DNA from: Planctomycetota bacterium
Lineage (GTDB): Bacteria; Planctomycetota; Phycisphaerae; Phycisphaerales; UBA1924
Direction: 5' to 3'
DNA length: 41,055 bases
Assembly: GCA_023432465.1 (NCBI GenBank)
Contig: JAEYUO010000002.1
Coordinates: 1-41,055 of the forward strand
Part shown: piece after piece, positions 15,831 to 23,539 of the stretch
Numbering within the stretch: position 1 is the stretch's first letter
Layout of the letters: every line of letters starts with the position of its first letter
The notes under the pieces: generated by a model
What the model saw: only the letters and a program-made list of their open reading frames with translations
Told to the model about the DNA's origin: nothing
Database searches by the model: none
Translations under genes and position numbers: made by a program

Positions 15831-16805
15831 TCAGTACGCCATCACCTGCCCGATCGCCTCGGCGATGCGCTTGGCATCGGGGAGGTAGTCGAGCTCGAGC
15901 TTGTAGTACGGCATCACCGTGTCGAAGCCCGCGACGCGCTGCACGGGGGCCTCCAGGTGCAGGAAGCACTTCTCCTGGATGATCGTCGCGATCTCCGCGC
16001 CCATGCCGCAGGTCTTGGGGGCCTCGTGCACGATCACACAGCGGCCGGTTTTCTCGACGCTCGCCGCGATCGTGTCCTCATCGATCGGGTAGATCGTGCG
16101 GAGGTCTATCAGCTCGGCGGAGATGTCCTCGGGCAGGCTGTCGAGGGCCTCGAGGCAGAGCGTGACGCTCGCGCCCCAGGAGATCACGGTGAGGTCCGTG
16201 CCCTCGCTGACGACCTTCGCCTGGCCGATGGGGACGGTGTATTCGTCTTCCGGCACTTCCTCGCGGAAGGCGCGGTAGATCCGCTTGGGCTCGAAGAAGA
16301 GCACCGGGTCGGGGTCGCGGATGGCGGAGATGAGCAGGCCCTTGGCGTCGTAGGGCGTGCTGGGCATGACGACCTTCAGGCCCGGCGTGTGGGCGTAGAT
16401 CGCCTCGGGGGAGTCAGAGTGCAGTTCGGGTGCGTGGATGCCGCCGCCGACGGGGACGCGGACGACCATGGGGATGGTGATCGCGCCGCGCGTCCGCGTG
16501 CGGTACCTCGCGGCGTGATTCACAAGCTGGTCGTACGCCGGGCCCATGAACCCTTCGAACTGGATCTCGGGGATGGGGCGCATGCCGGCCATCGCGAGGC
16601 CGACCGAGGTGCCCATGATGCCGGATTCGGCGAGGGGCGTGTCGATCACGCGATCCGCGCCGAAGCGGGCCTGCAGCCCCTCGGTGACGCGGAAGACGCC
16701 GCCGTTCTTGCCGACATCTTCACCCAGGCAGACGACGCGGGGGTCGGCTTCCATTTCCTGGGTGAGGGCGAGGTTGATGGCTTGGACGAGTGTCAGATTT
16801 GCCAT
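15831..16805 (-). CDS. pdhB: Pyruvate dehydrogenase E1 component, beta subunit
   Basis: A 324-residue transketolase-like E1 beta. The start ANLTLVQAINLALTQEMEADPRVVCLGEDVGKNGGVFRVTEGL is highly typical, and the conserved catalytic Glu is in the LGEDV region. DTPLAESGIMGTSVGLAM and the phosphobinding RxPxGGGIHAPELHSDSPEA loop follow; the C-terminal transketolase domain ends with VIVHEAP...GMGAEIATII. With the alpha subunit it binds thiamine diphosphate and decarboxylates a 2-oxoacid, passing the acyl group to the lipoyl arm of E2. It is the last gene of the operon, 25 bases from the gene before it. Confidence 0.93.
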   Translation of the reverse strand: MANLTLVQAINLALTQEMEADPRVVCLGEDVGKNGGVFRVTEGLQARFGADRVIDTPLAESGIMGTSVGLAMAGMRPIPEIQFEGFMGPAYDQLVNHAARYRTRTRGAITIPMVVRVPVGGGIHAPELHSDSPEAIYAHTPGLKVVMPSTPYDAKGLLISAIRDPDPVLFFEPKRIYRAFREEVPEDEYTVPIGQAKVVSEGTDLTVISWGASVTLCLEALDSLPEDISAELIDLRTIYPIDEDTIAASVEKTGRCVIVHEAPKTCGMGAEIATIIQEKCFLHLEAPVQRVAGFDTVMPYYKLELDYLPDAKRIAEAIGQVMAY

Positions 16806-16843
16806 GATGGGTTCTTGTCGATTCGAAAGGTGAAGTGCCGCGG

Positions 16844-17296
16844 TCAGGGAACGAGCTTGAACTGGGCTGGAACTTGGTGACTCGATGCGGATTGAACGCG
16901 GCCTTCGTCGGGTTTGAGATTCTCGTTCGGATCCTGGTACCAGTACGACTCCGCGATGAATGAGAGGACACCGGCTACTTCAATTGGTGCCGTGTGCTCC
17001 TGCACATGATCAAGAGACTCTCGCGGCAGTTCAATCTTGTAGTCGGATCCGAAGACGAAGACGCCGGGCTTGGTACGGCTAGCGACGGCGTTGAGCTTGA
17101 CGCGATGGCCAACAAGTGCCCGCAACTGCTGCAGCGAAACGTCGTTTCCATCAATCGTTGGAAGGGCCTCGGGGGTCACTACTGTTGTTTGTGTGTTCGC
17201 TGGCGAGCGCCAGAAGTACCAACCAATGCCACCACCTGCAATCACAATGACTACTGCAACTACCAGGTAGATGATCGAGCTTCGCGGATTCATCAT
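16844..17296 (-). CDS. Single-pass membrane protein in the pdh operon
   Basis: A 150-residue protein starting MMNPRSSIIYLVV, with one N-terminal transmembrane helix (SSIIYLVVAVVIVIAGGGIGWYFWR) and a periplasmic domain that looks mostly beta (LRALVGHRVKLNAVASRTKPGVFVFGSDYKIELP, then IEVAGVLSFIAESYWYQDP). The small beta domain with a Tyr-rich end is reminiscent of OB-fold proteins such as CcmE, but the CcmE haem His is not evident, so I give no function. The start codon touches the stop of the preceding small gene (TGATGATG), a sign of coupling. Either of two adjacent ATG codons (17296, 17293) could be used. The 112 in-frame codons upstream are an out-of-frame reading of the neighbour. Confidence 0.65.
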   Translation of the reverse strand: MMNPRSSIIYLVVAVVIVIAGGGIGWYFWRSPANTQTTVVTPEALPTIDGNDVSLQQLRALVGHRVKLNAVASRTKPGVFVFGSDYKIELPRESLDHVQEHTAPIEVAGVLSFIAESYWYQDPNENLKPDEGRVQSASSHQVPAQFKLVP

Positions 17297-17547
17297 CAGC
17301 CTGCCTTCCGCCGCCGCGGCTTTTTCCGATCGCTTGATTGGTTCCGCACAGCGACGACGAGGTTCGTGTTCAAGGTCTCCGGAATTCCCTTGCCATCGAT
17401 CCATACGAAGTACGGTGCCCGCGGTACGGGCGGAAGGAGGATGAAGTCGGGGTGCGGCACCTTCAGCACGCGACCGGTGACCATCTCGATCTCGAATGGC
17501 TCGAACGGCACGCTCTTCATGTACTTTCGGATTGCTTCGTTGAGCAT
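17296..17547 (-). CDS. Small PFxPF-type protein, copy 2
   Basis: An 83-residue protein of unknown function, paralogous to the gene just upstream (17563-17814). Shared features: a helical N-terminus, PFEPFEIEMVTGRVLKVPHPDF (compare PFQPFTLHLSDGRSLDVTHPEL), a hydrophobic strand, and the same end RRKAG. The domain looks like a small beta barrel following one helix; I have the impression this is common in planctomycetes. It ends on the start codon of the next gene. Why it sits between E1 alpha and beta is unknown. Confidence 0.7.
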   Translation of the reverse strand: MLNEAIRKYMKSVPFEPFEIEMVTGRVLKVPHPDFILLPPVPRAPYFVWIDGKGIPETLNTNLVVAVRNQSSDRKKPRRRKAG

Positions 17548-17562
17548 GGGGTTCCCGCCTGC

Positions 17563-17814
17563 TTAGCCCGCCTTCCGCCGCCACTTCCCGTCGTTGCCTT
17601 TTGGCTTCCATACCTTGATGTCGGTAACCCAATCGATGTCGATGCGGTGTGTGGAGTCGTCAGAATCAATAACCATCGCCCAGCGTCCGGTCGGCGCGAC
17701 CGCCATCAGCTCCGGGTGCGTCACATCGAGTGACCGTCCGTCGCTCAGGTGGAGCGTGAACGGCTGGAAGGGCTGAGCCTGATGTACGGCTCGAAGTCGC
17801 TCGCTGACAGCCAT
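17563..17814 (-). CDS. Small PFxPF-type protein, copy 1
   Basis: An 83-residue protein, the same length as its downstream paralogue. Helix LRAVHQAQPFQPF leads to strands TLHLSDGRSLDVTHPELMAVAPTGRWAMVI and an acidic DSDDSTHRIDIDWVTDIKVW segment, ending RRKAG. The core motif PFxPF-x-DGR-x-V-x-HPE is shared with copy 2. It lies 27 bases downstream of the E1 alpha stop on the same strand, so it should be co-transcribed. No function is assigned. Confidence 0.7.
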   Translation of the reverse strand: MAVSERLRAVHQAQPFQPFTLHLSDGRSLDVTHPELMAVAPTGRWAMVIDSDDSTHRIDIDWVTDIKVWKPKGNDGKWRRKAG

Positions 17815-17841
17815 GCGTGGTCCCTTTGAGTCGTGGTCGGT

Positions 17842-18969
17842 TCAGACTCGGCGATCGGCGCTCCCCAACCCCGCCTGCTCCGGGTTCTGGCCAAGGCTCG
17901 TCGTGCGCATCGTCGACTTCTGCCGCTGGAGTTCCGCGGGCAGTTCCGTGCCGTAGGTCCAGTCGAAGATGTCATCCGTGGTGGGCGCCTCGATCGTCTC
18001 GACGTTCTTGACGATCTCCGCGACTTGGGCCTTGCACTTCTCTTCATGCGCGGCCTGCTTCGAGTCGTCCCACATGCCCTTGCGCTCCAGGTACTTCCGC
18101 AGGCGGATCAGCGGGTCCTTGCCGCGCCAACTCGCGACCTCTTCCTCGTCGCGGTAGCGCCGGGCATCGTCGGCGGTGGTGTGATCGGCGAGGCGATACG
18201 TGATCGCCTCGATCAGCGTGACGCCCCCGCCCGCGCGGGCGCGGTCGATCGCATCGCGGCTCGCCTTGTACACCGCGAACAGGTCGTTGCCATCCACCTG
18301 GATGCAGTGCGCGCCGTACGCCAGGGCCTTCTGCGCCACCGTCTCGCTGGCCATCTGGCTCTCTCGCGGCACCGAGATCGCCCACTGGTTGTTCTGGCAG
18401 AAGAACACGCACGGCACATTGAACACCGTCGCGAAGTTCATCGCCTCGTGGAAGTCGCCCTCGCTCGTCGCGCCGTCGCCGAAGTAGGTAATGACGCAGC
18501 GGTCCTCCTTCCGCATCTTGTACGCCCACGCGATCCCCGTCGCGTGCAGCATCTGCGTGCCGATGGGGATCGACAGCGGTGTCATGTTCACGCCCTCGGG
18601 GATCTGGTTCCCCCGCTCATCGCCCATCCAGTGCAGCAGGATCTTCTCCATCGGCAGGCCGTGCAGGAACAGGGCCGCGTTCTCGCGGTAGCACGGGACC
18701 AGAAAGTCCCGTCCCTTCACCGCGGCCATGCCCGAGCCGATCGCCGCGGCCTCCTGACCCTTGTTCTGCGGGTAGGTACCCATGCGGCCGGAGCGTTGAA
18801 GCTTGAAGGCGACCTCGTCGTAGGTGCGGCAAAGCACCATGAACTCGTAGGCGAAGAGCACCTGCTCGTCGGTCAGAGTGTCCTTGGCGAGTTTTTCATC
18901 GAGCTTCCCTTCCTCATCGAGGATCTGGAGGTGCTCGATCTGGGCCTTGTAGACGGTCCGGATGGGCAT
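17842..18969 (-). CDS. pdhA: Pyruvate dehydrogenase E1 component, alpha subunit
   Basis: A 375-residue thiamine-diphosphate enzyme subunit. The TPP/Mg motif is GDGATSEGDFHEAMNFATVFN...NNQ (GDG to NN spacing about 30), preceded by the substrate-side GQEAAAIGSGMAAV and the YRENAALFLHG region. The regulatory-loop-like segment YRLADHTTADDARRYRD is typical for bacterial E1 alpha of PDH or branched-chain complexes. I chose the ATG at 18969 because GGAG lies seven bases upstream; a start ten codons earlier has no such site. The last ~20 residues are polar and unlike the family. First gene of an operon running through three small genes to E1 beta. Confidence 0.93.
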   Translation of the reverse strand: MPIRTVYKAQIEHLQILDEEGKLDEKLAKDTLTDEQVLFAYEFMVLCRTYDEVAFKLQRSGRMGTYPQNKGQEAAAIGSGMAAVKGRDFLVPCYRENAALFLHGLPMEKILLHWMGDERGNQIPEGVNMTPLSIPIGTQMLHATGIAWAYKMRKEDRCVITYFGDGATSEGDFHEAMNFATVFNVPCVFFCQNNQWAISVPRESQMASETVAQKALAYGAHCIQVDGNDLFAVYKASRDAIDRARAGGGVTLIEAITYRLADHTTADDARRYRDEEEVASWRGKDPLIRLRKYLERKGMWDDSKQAAHEEKCKAQVAEIVKNVETIEAPTTDDIFDWTYGTELPAELQRQKSTMRTTSLGQNPEQAGLGSADRRV

Positions 18970-19052
18970 GCGTTGCTCCGTGGCTGAAAGTCCGCCCAAG
19001 CTTAGCCGCTTGCGCCCGATTCCCCAACCCTGCGGTCGGAGGTCCGCCGTGG

Positions 19053-19058
19053 TACCCT
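19053..19058 (+). promoter_or_regulatory. Putative -10 element of hpt (leaderless)
   Basis: TACCCT ends six bases before the ATG at 19065, and no purine-rich ribosome site lies between. If used, the mRNA would begin at or near the start codon. Confidence 0.4.
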
Positions 19059-19064
19059 GCCGCC

Positions 19065-19619
19065 ATGCATATCGCCCGGGTGCTGATCACACGCGACCAG
19101 ATCGCCAAGCGCGTGGCCGAAATGGGCCGCGAAATCGCCGCGGACTTCCTGGCTTCGGGGGCGGGCGCACCGGGGGTGGAGCCGCGGGTGTTGTTGATCC
19201 CGATCCTGACGGGCTCGCTGGTGTTTGTGGCGGACCTGATTCGCCACATGCCGGTCCAGATGTCGATCCGGCCGGTGACGATCGCGAGCTATCCGGGGAC
19301 GGCGACGACGTCGCAGGGGGCGACGATTCAGGGCGGGCTGCCGACGGATTTGAAAGACCGGCATGTCCTGATCGTTGATGACATCCTCGATTCCGGGCGC
19401 ACGCTCGGCCTGCTCCGCCGCATGATCGAGGCCCAGCGCCCCGCCTCGCTTCGGCTGGCGGTCCTGCTCGACAAGCAGAAGGCCGCCGGGCGGGATGAGC
19501 ATGTGGATGTCGACTACGCCGGGTTCGAGATCGCCGACGAGTTTGTGGTCGGGTACGGGCTCGACTACGACGGCCTGTGGCGGAACCTGCCGGATATCGG
19601 TGTCCTGGAGGGTGTGTGA
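19065..19619 (+). CDS. hpt: Hypoxanthine phosphoribosyltransferase
   Basis: A 184-residue purine salvage enzyme that makes IMP (and probably GMP) from the base and PRPP. The PRPP-binding signature is VLIVDDILDSGRTL; the flexible loop with SYPGTATTSQGATI and the base-binding end IADEFVVGYGLDYDGLWRNLPDIGVL are as in bacterial Hpt. The length is usual, with a slightly expanded Gly/Ala-rich stretch (ASGAGAPG) after the first helix. Divergent from pdhA with 95 bases between the starts. Confidence 0.93.
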   Translation: MHIARVLITRDQIAKRVAEMGREIAADFLASGAGAPGVEPRVLLIPILTGSLVFVADLIRHMPVQMSIRPVTIASYPGTATTSQGATIQGGLPTDLKDRHVLIVDDILDSGRTLGLLRRMIEAQRPASLRLAVLLDKQKAAGRDEHVDVDYAGFEIADEFVVGYGLDYDGLWRNLPDIGVLEGV

Positions 19620-19640
19620 GCGTTTGTGCGGCTTGCGGGG

Positions 19641-19669
19641 TTGCCCGGTTCGTGAACTTCGCCGATAGT
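19641..19669 (+). promoter_or_regulatory. Putative sigma-70-type promoter of the PH-CoaE gene
   Basis: TTGCCC (19641-19646) and GATAGT (19664-19669) are separated by exactly 17 bases. The ATG at 19678 begins eight bases after the -10, so the transcript would start at the initiation codon. No Shine-Dalgarno sequence is seen. Confidence 0.5.
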
Positions 19670-19677
19670 CACAGCAG

Positions 19678-20937
19678 ATGACCGCTCTGCCCGCACAGGC
19701 CGAACTCCCCCGAACCCTGCCGCGGGATGTGGTGGGGTGTCTTGTTCCGGGGGAGCGGGTGGTGCTGGCGGTCAAGCCGGGGATCGCGTCGATCGTGCTC
19801 CGGCGGCTCGGGCTGTACGTGGCGATCTGCATCGCGACGCTGGCGATGGTGTTGCTGGCGTTGCAGGCGTGGCTGCCGGTGAACGCGTTTGCCGCGCTGA
19901 TGCTCGGTGTCGCCGCATTCGCGGCCCTGTCGTTCTGGGGTCATCTCGATTGGGCGATGCGGGACTATGTTCTGACGGATCGGCGGGTGATCTCGGCATC
20001 GGGCGTGGTCCGGCGGCTGACGGTCGAGTCTCCGGTCGGGGTGATTCAGCAGGTGGTGATCTATCGCTCGCTGCGAGAGCGGGTGTTCGGTCTGGGGACA
20101 CTGGGCATCTCGACGCCGGCGGATGCGGGCGCGCCGAGTGTGGTGTGGACGATGGTGGCCCAGCCGGATGCGCTTGTGGCGCAGGTGCGTTTTGAGATGG
20201 CAAGGACCGCCGCGGCGACGGGCACATCCGACGCCGGATCCGGCAGGCGGCAACAATCGCCGATGGGCCCGGCTGGGACAAGGAACGGCACAGCCATCCC
20301 GGTGATTGGTCTGGCGGGCGGGATCGGCGCCGGCAAGAGCACCGTGGCGGGCATCCTTGCGCGGCTGGGATGTCTGGTGGTTGATTCGGATGCGCGGGCG
20401 AAAGCCGCGCTGGATCGACCGGATGTGCGGGATCAGCTCGTGGAGTGGTGGGGGGAGGGCATTCTTCAAAGCGAGGCCGTGGATGGGGAGCGCCGGGTGG
20501 ACCGGGCCAAGGTCGCGCAGGTGATCTTCGCCGATCCTGAACAGCGCAAGCGGCTGGAGGCGGTGGTGCATCCGATCGTCCGGCAGGACCGTGCCGCGGC
20601 GGCGAGCGAGGGTGCTGCGGCGGGGGCGAAGGCGGTGATCGTGGATGCGCCGCTGCTGTTTGAAGCGGGCCTGGATGCGGAGTGCGATGCGGTGATCTTT
20701 GTCGATGCGCCGCGAGCGACTCGGCTGGAGCGGGTCCGGGAGCACCGGGGGTGGACGGCGGATGAGCTGAATCGGCGCGAGTCGGCGCAACTTCCGCTCC
20801 AGACCAAGCGTGCGAAGGCCGATTACACTCTGGTCAACGACGGACCGATCCCGGAGCTTCAGGCGCGAGTCGCAGGCGTTCTGGAGGGAATCATCGCGCG
20901 GTATCACGCGCAGTCCCGGCCGGCCCGCAAACTTTGA
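19678..20937 (+). CDS. coaE: Fusion: two-TM bacterial PH domain plus dephospho-CoA kinase
   Basis: A 419-residue two-part protein. Residues ~1-175 hold two transmembrane helices (about 45-64 and 69-89) and a bPH2-type domain (DYVLTDRRVISASGVVRRL, ESPVGVIQQVVIYRS, RVFGLGTLGIST). After a Gly/Ser/Pro linker (~176-206), residues ~208-419 are a complete dephospho-CoA kinase: P-loop GGIGAGKST (214-222), DSDARAK, VDAPLLFEAGLD, and the nucleotide-binding R-x-HRGWTADELNRRESAQLPLQTKRAKADYTLVN end. CoaE phosphorylates dephospho-CoA to CoA, the last step of CoA synthesis, normally in the cytosol as a ~200-residue enzyme. No stop or alternative ribosome site separates the halves, although an internal start near residue 195 (ATG in SPMGPAG) could give free CoaE. 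Confidence 0.88.
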   Translation: MTALPAQAELPRTLPRDVVGCLVPGERVVLAVKPGIASIVLRRLGLYVAICIATLAMVLLALQAWLPVNAFAALMLGVAAFAALSFWGHLDWAMRDYVLTDRRVISASGVVRRLTVESPVGVIQQVVIYRSLRERVFGLGTLGISTPADAGAPSVVWTMVAQPDALVAQVRFEMARTAAATGTSDAGSGRRQQSPMGPAGTRNGTAIPVIGLAGGIGAGKSTVAGILARLGCLVVDSDARAKAALDRPDVRDQLVEWWGEGILQSEAVDGERRVDRAKVAQVIFADPEQRKRLEAVVHPIVRQDRAAAASEGAAAGAKAVIVDAPLLFEAGLDAECDAVIFVDAPRATRLERVREHRGWTADELNRRESAQLPLQTKRAKADYTLVNDGPIPELQARVAGVLEGIIARYHAQSRPARKL

Positions 20938-20946
20938 CATTTCCGT
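20928..20946 (+). repeat. Direct repeat copy 1 flanking rho leader
   Basis: CAAACTTTGACATTTCCGT matches the copy at 21171 in 18 of 19 positions, and similarity continues weakly (CCTGgCTG against CCTGcCTG) with one indel. This copy overlaps the last codons of coaE and contains TTGACA, the consensus -35 hexamer, but no -10 at 17 bases. Confidence 0.55.
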
Positions 20947-21258
20947 GCCTGGCTGCAACTTGTCGGGGTGTTGGGCGGGATATACTGACAGAGATCACGC
21001 AGGGTCCTTCTGGGGGTTACTCGCCGGGACCCGATCTGCGTGCATCGATCCCGCCACCCGTATCCGTTCGTTGCCGGCGCGTGCCGCTCAACGAGCGAGC
21101 CAGTAGAGGATGGGGCTGACGGCGTTCACCGTCAAACCCGCGGGGGCGGGGGAAGTCCATTTCCTCATTCCAAACTCTGACATTTCCGTCCTGCCTGACG
21201 ATGCGTGCTCGGCGATGTGCCAGGGCCGCAGGTGTCGGGTGACAGCAAGAAGCACACC
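20938..21258 (+). other. Intergenic region and possible leader of rho
   Basis: About 320 bases without a convincing gene. It contains the -10-like TATACT (20981-20986), a 6-bp inverted repeat GGGTCC/GGACCC (21002-21007 and 21027-21032), a 6-bp hairpin TGACGG/CCGTCA with a six-base loop (21117-21134), and the second copy of a 19-base repeat at 21171. Rho genes are often autoregulated by early termination in their leader in other bacteria; such control is possible here but not shown. Frames open through this stretch look like composition artefacts. Confidence 0.4.
21171..21189 (+). repeat. Direct repeat copy 2 upstream of rho
   Basis: CAAACTCTGACATTTCCGT, one mismatch from the copy at 20928, 243 bases away in the same orientation and 69 bases before the chosen rho start. 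Two copies in the only long gap nearby suggest a protein site or a duplication relic. Confidence 0.55.
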
Positions 21259-23154
21259 ATGGCCAAGCAGTCCACCGTCGCAGAAGCGGGCAAGGCAGAT
21301 CCGAAAGAGGGTCGGGGCACACGCAAGAGTTCCGCGGAGCGGTCGTCTGAGGGCAAGCCCTCCCGGCAGCGATCGACGGAGGTAGCGGTTCCCGCCCCCG
21401 CCCCTGTTCGCGCTGAGCCCAAGCCCGAGCCCCGGCCCGACAGGGACCGCGGGAACGGCCAGCCCGCGGCGACCTCTGCCCAGCCGCAGCCACAACCGCA
21501 ACCCGCGGCACAGTCGCAGCCGTCACAGCCCGCACCGCAACAGCAGCAGCAGCAGGACCGCGGGTTCGACCGGCCGCCCCAGTCCGGACATGGCGGAGGA
21601 CAGCATCATGGCGGACACAGTGGGGGTGGAGGCTGGCACAATGATCACGGCGGGGGCGGCGGGGGGTTCATGAATAAGAATCGCCGGAAGCGCAAGAAGC
21701 GTCGCGGCGGGATGGGTCCGGAGGGCCAGGGCGGGGGTCCCGGGGGTGGTGGCGGCGGCGGTGGTGGCGGGGGCGGTGGCGGATGGCACCGCCAGATGGA
21801 CTTCTCGCTGCCCTCGGATGAGGAGCTTGAGCGGGAGGCCGCGGAGCTTGAGAAGGTCATCGCCAAGGGGGATATCGAGAAGGCGCGCAAGGGCCTGACG
21901 ATTTCGCAGCTCCAGCGGATGGAGATCGATGAGCTTCACCGGGTCGCGGAAGAGACGGGGCTGGAGGACGTCTTCCAGATTCCCAAGCAGGACCTGATCT
22001 TCAAGATTCTCAAAGCCCGGGCTGCCCAGCAGGGGCTGATGTTCGGCGAGGGCACGCTGGAGATCATGCCCGACAAGTTCGGCTTCCTGCGCTCGCCGGA
22101 GAACTCCTATCTCTCCGGTCCCGACGACATTTACGTCTCGCCCACGATGGTCCGCCGATTTGGTTTGCGCAAGGGAATGGTTGTTCGCGGGGCGATCCGT
22201 CCGCCCAAGGAGAGCGAGAAGTACTTCGCGCTGCTGCGTGTGGATGAGGTCAACGGAAAGGCCCCGAACACGATCGGCCGGCTGTCGGGCTTTGAAGACC
22301 TGACGCCGCTGCACCCCGAGAAGCGATTCATCCTCGAGACCGCGCCCAATGAGATTGAGTGCCGGATTGTCGATCTGGTCGCGCCGGTCGGCAAGGGCCA
22401 GCGTGCCCTCATCGTCGCCCCGCCGCGAACCGGCAAGACGGTGCTGCTGCAGAAGATGACCAAGGCGATCTCGGCGAACTATCCGGAGACGAAGATCATC
22501 GTGCTGCTGGTGGATGAGCGACCCGAGGAAGTGACGGACTTCCGGCGCAACTGCGGCGGGCCGAACATCGAGGTCGTGGCGAGCACGTTTGATGAGCAGG
22601 CGTCGCGGCATGTCCAGGTCGCCGAGATGGTGATCGAGAAGGCCAAGCGGATGGTGGAGTTCGGCGAGGATGTGGTGATCCTGCTCGACTCGATCACGCG
22701 TCTGGCCCGCGCGTACAACAACGAGATGCCGCACACCGGACGCATCATGTCCGGCGGTATCGATGCCGGCGCGCTGCAGCGGCCCAAGAAGTTCTTTGGC
22801 GCGGCCCGTGCGATCGAGAACGGCGGCTCGCTCACGATCATCGCCACCGCGCTGGTTGATACCGGCTCGAAGATGGACGAGGTCATCTTCGAGGAGTTCA
22901 AGGGCACGGGCAACAGCGAGCTGCACCTGGACCGCAAGCTCATGGACAAGCGCATCTACCCCTGCATCGACGTGGCCGCCTCCGGCACCCGGCGCGAGGA
23001 GCTGCTGCTGGATCGCAAGGAGCTGGAGCTGGTCTATCGCCTCCGGAAGGTCCTGGCGGATATGAACGTCGTTGAGGCCATGGAACTGCTCAAGAGCCGG
23101 CTGGGCAAGGTGAAGACCAATGCCGAGTTCCTGATGACCATGGCGATGGGCTGA
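21259..23154 (+). CDS. rho: Transcription termination factor Rho with long disordered N-terminus
   Basis: Rho is the hexameric RNA helicase that ends transcription. This version has 631 residues against about 420 usually. Residues ~1-175 are low complexity: Ala/Lys/Glu, then Pro/Gln with a Q run, then Gly/His, a basic patch (NKNRRKRKKRRGG) and a run of Gly. From ~176 the normal protein begins: Rho_N helices (ISQLQRMEIDELHRVAEETG), the cold-shock-like RNA domain (FGFLRSPENSYLSGPDDIYVSPTMVRRF), Walker A APPRTGKT (~387-394), Walker B VVILLDSITRLARAYN, and the R-loop end DRKLMDKRIYPCIDVAASGTRREELL. Start chosen at ATG 21259; an upstream in-frame ATG at 21205 is also possible. Bicyclomycin-contact residues were not checked. 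Confidence 0.95.
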   Translation: MAKQSTVAEAGKADPKEGRGTRKSSAERSSEGKPSRQRSTEVAVPAPAPVRAEPKPEPRPDRDRGNGQPAATSAQPQPQPQPAAQSQPSQPAPQQQQQQDRGFDRPPQSGHGGGQHHGGHSGGGGWHNDHGGGGGGFMNKNRRKRKKRRGGMGPEGQGGGPGGGGGGGGGGGGGGWHRQMDFSLPSDEELEREAAELEKVIAKGDIEKARKGLTISQLQRMEIDELHRVAEETGLEDVFQIPKQDLIFKILKARAAQQGLMFGEGTLEIMPDKFGFLRSPENSYLSGPDDIYVSPTMVRRFGLRKGMVVRGAIRPPKESEKYFALLRVDEVNGKAPNTIGRLSGFEDLTPLHPEKRFILETAPNEIECRIVDLVAPVGKGQRALIVAPPRTGKTVLLQKMTKAISANYPETKIIVLLVDERPEEVTDFRRNCGGPNIEVVASTFDEQASRHVQVAEMVIEKAKRMVEFGEDVVILLDSITRLARAYNNEMPHTGRIMSGGIDAGALQRPKKFFGAARAIENGGSLTIIATALVDTGSKMDEVIFEEFKGTGNSELHLDRKLMDKRIYPCIDVAASGTRREELLLDRKELELVYRLRKVLADMNVVEAMELLKSRLGKVKTNAEFLMTMAMG

Positions 23155-23230
23155 GCCCGGAGGCCGGTCTGGCCGATAAGTAGAACTGGTCCCGGCGCGG
23201 AGCGTCGGGTGGGTTGCCCGGAGGGCCGAG

Positions 23231-23539
23231 ATGGGCTTGAGCCAGCGACTTTCCTTCGCCGCGTACTGCGCCAGCATGGCCGTCTGGGCATTTGTGATGG
23301 TCTGGTTCGGCCTGCTCATCGTGTTCGAGTGGCCGGAGCGACCGACCATGGGGTTTCCGGTCTGGTTCCTTGTGCTCGGGGGCAGCTTGCTGATCGCGGC
23401 GGGCGAGTTTGTGTTCGCGCTGACCGCCTCGCGGATGTTTCCATTGGCCAGCCCGCGGCTGACCGGCTCGCTCGAGGTGCTCCCCTTTGTCGGGTTTCTC
23501 GCCGTTGCCATCGGCGTCCTCTTCTTCTGGAACCAATGA
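23231..23539 (+). CDS. Small membrane protein, three TM helices
   Basis: A 102-residue hydrophobic protein with three probable transmembrane helices (about residues 12-33, 42-66 and 80-99) and almost no loops. GGAGG lies six bases before the ATG. Its stop overlaps the start of the next gene (ATGA at 23536-23539), so it is the first gene of a coupled set with the secreted TPR protein and the flippase-like protein. It begins 76 bases after rho. Function unknown. Confidence 0.72.
   Translation: MGLSQRLSFAAYCASMAVWAFVMVWFGLLIVFEWPERPTMGFPVWFLVLGGSLLIAAGEFVFALTASRMFPLASPRLTGSLEVLPFVGFLAVAIGVLFFWNQ

Noticed and set aside
20934..20986. Promoter TTGACA ... TATACT for rho
   Set aside because: Both hexamers look good but are 41 bases apart, far from the 16-18 needed.
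21720..21790. Poly-Gly coding run as a possible slippage or assembly error in rho
   Set aside because: Frame is kept through the run and both sides translate sensibly, so it is treated as real.
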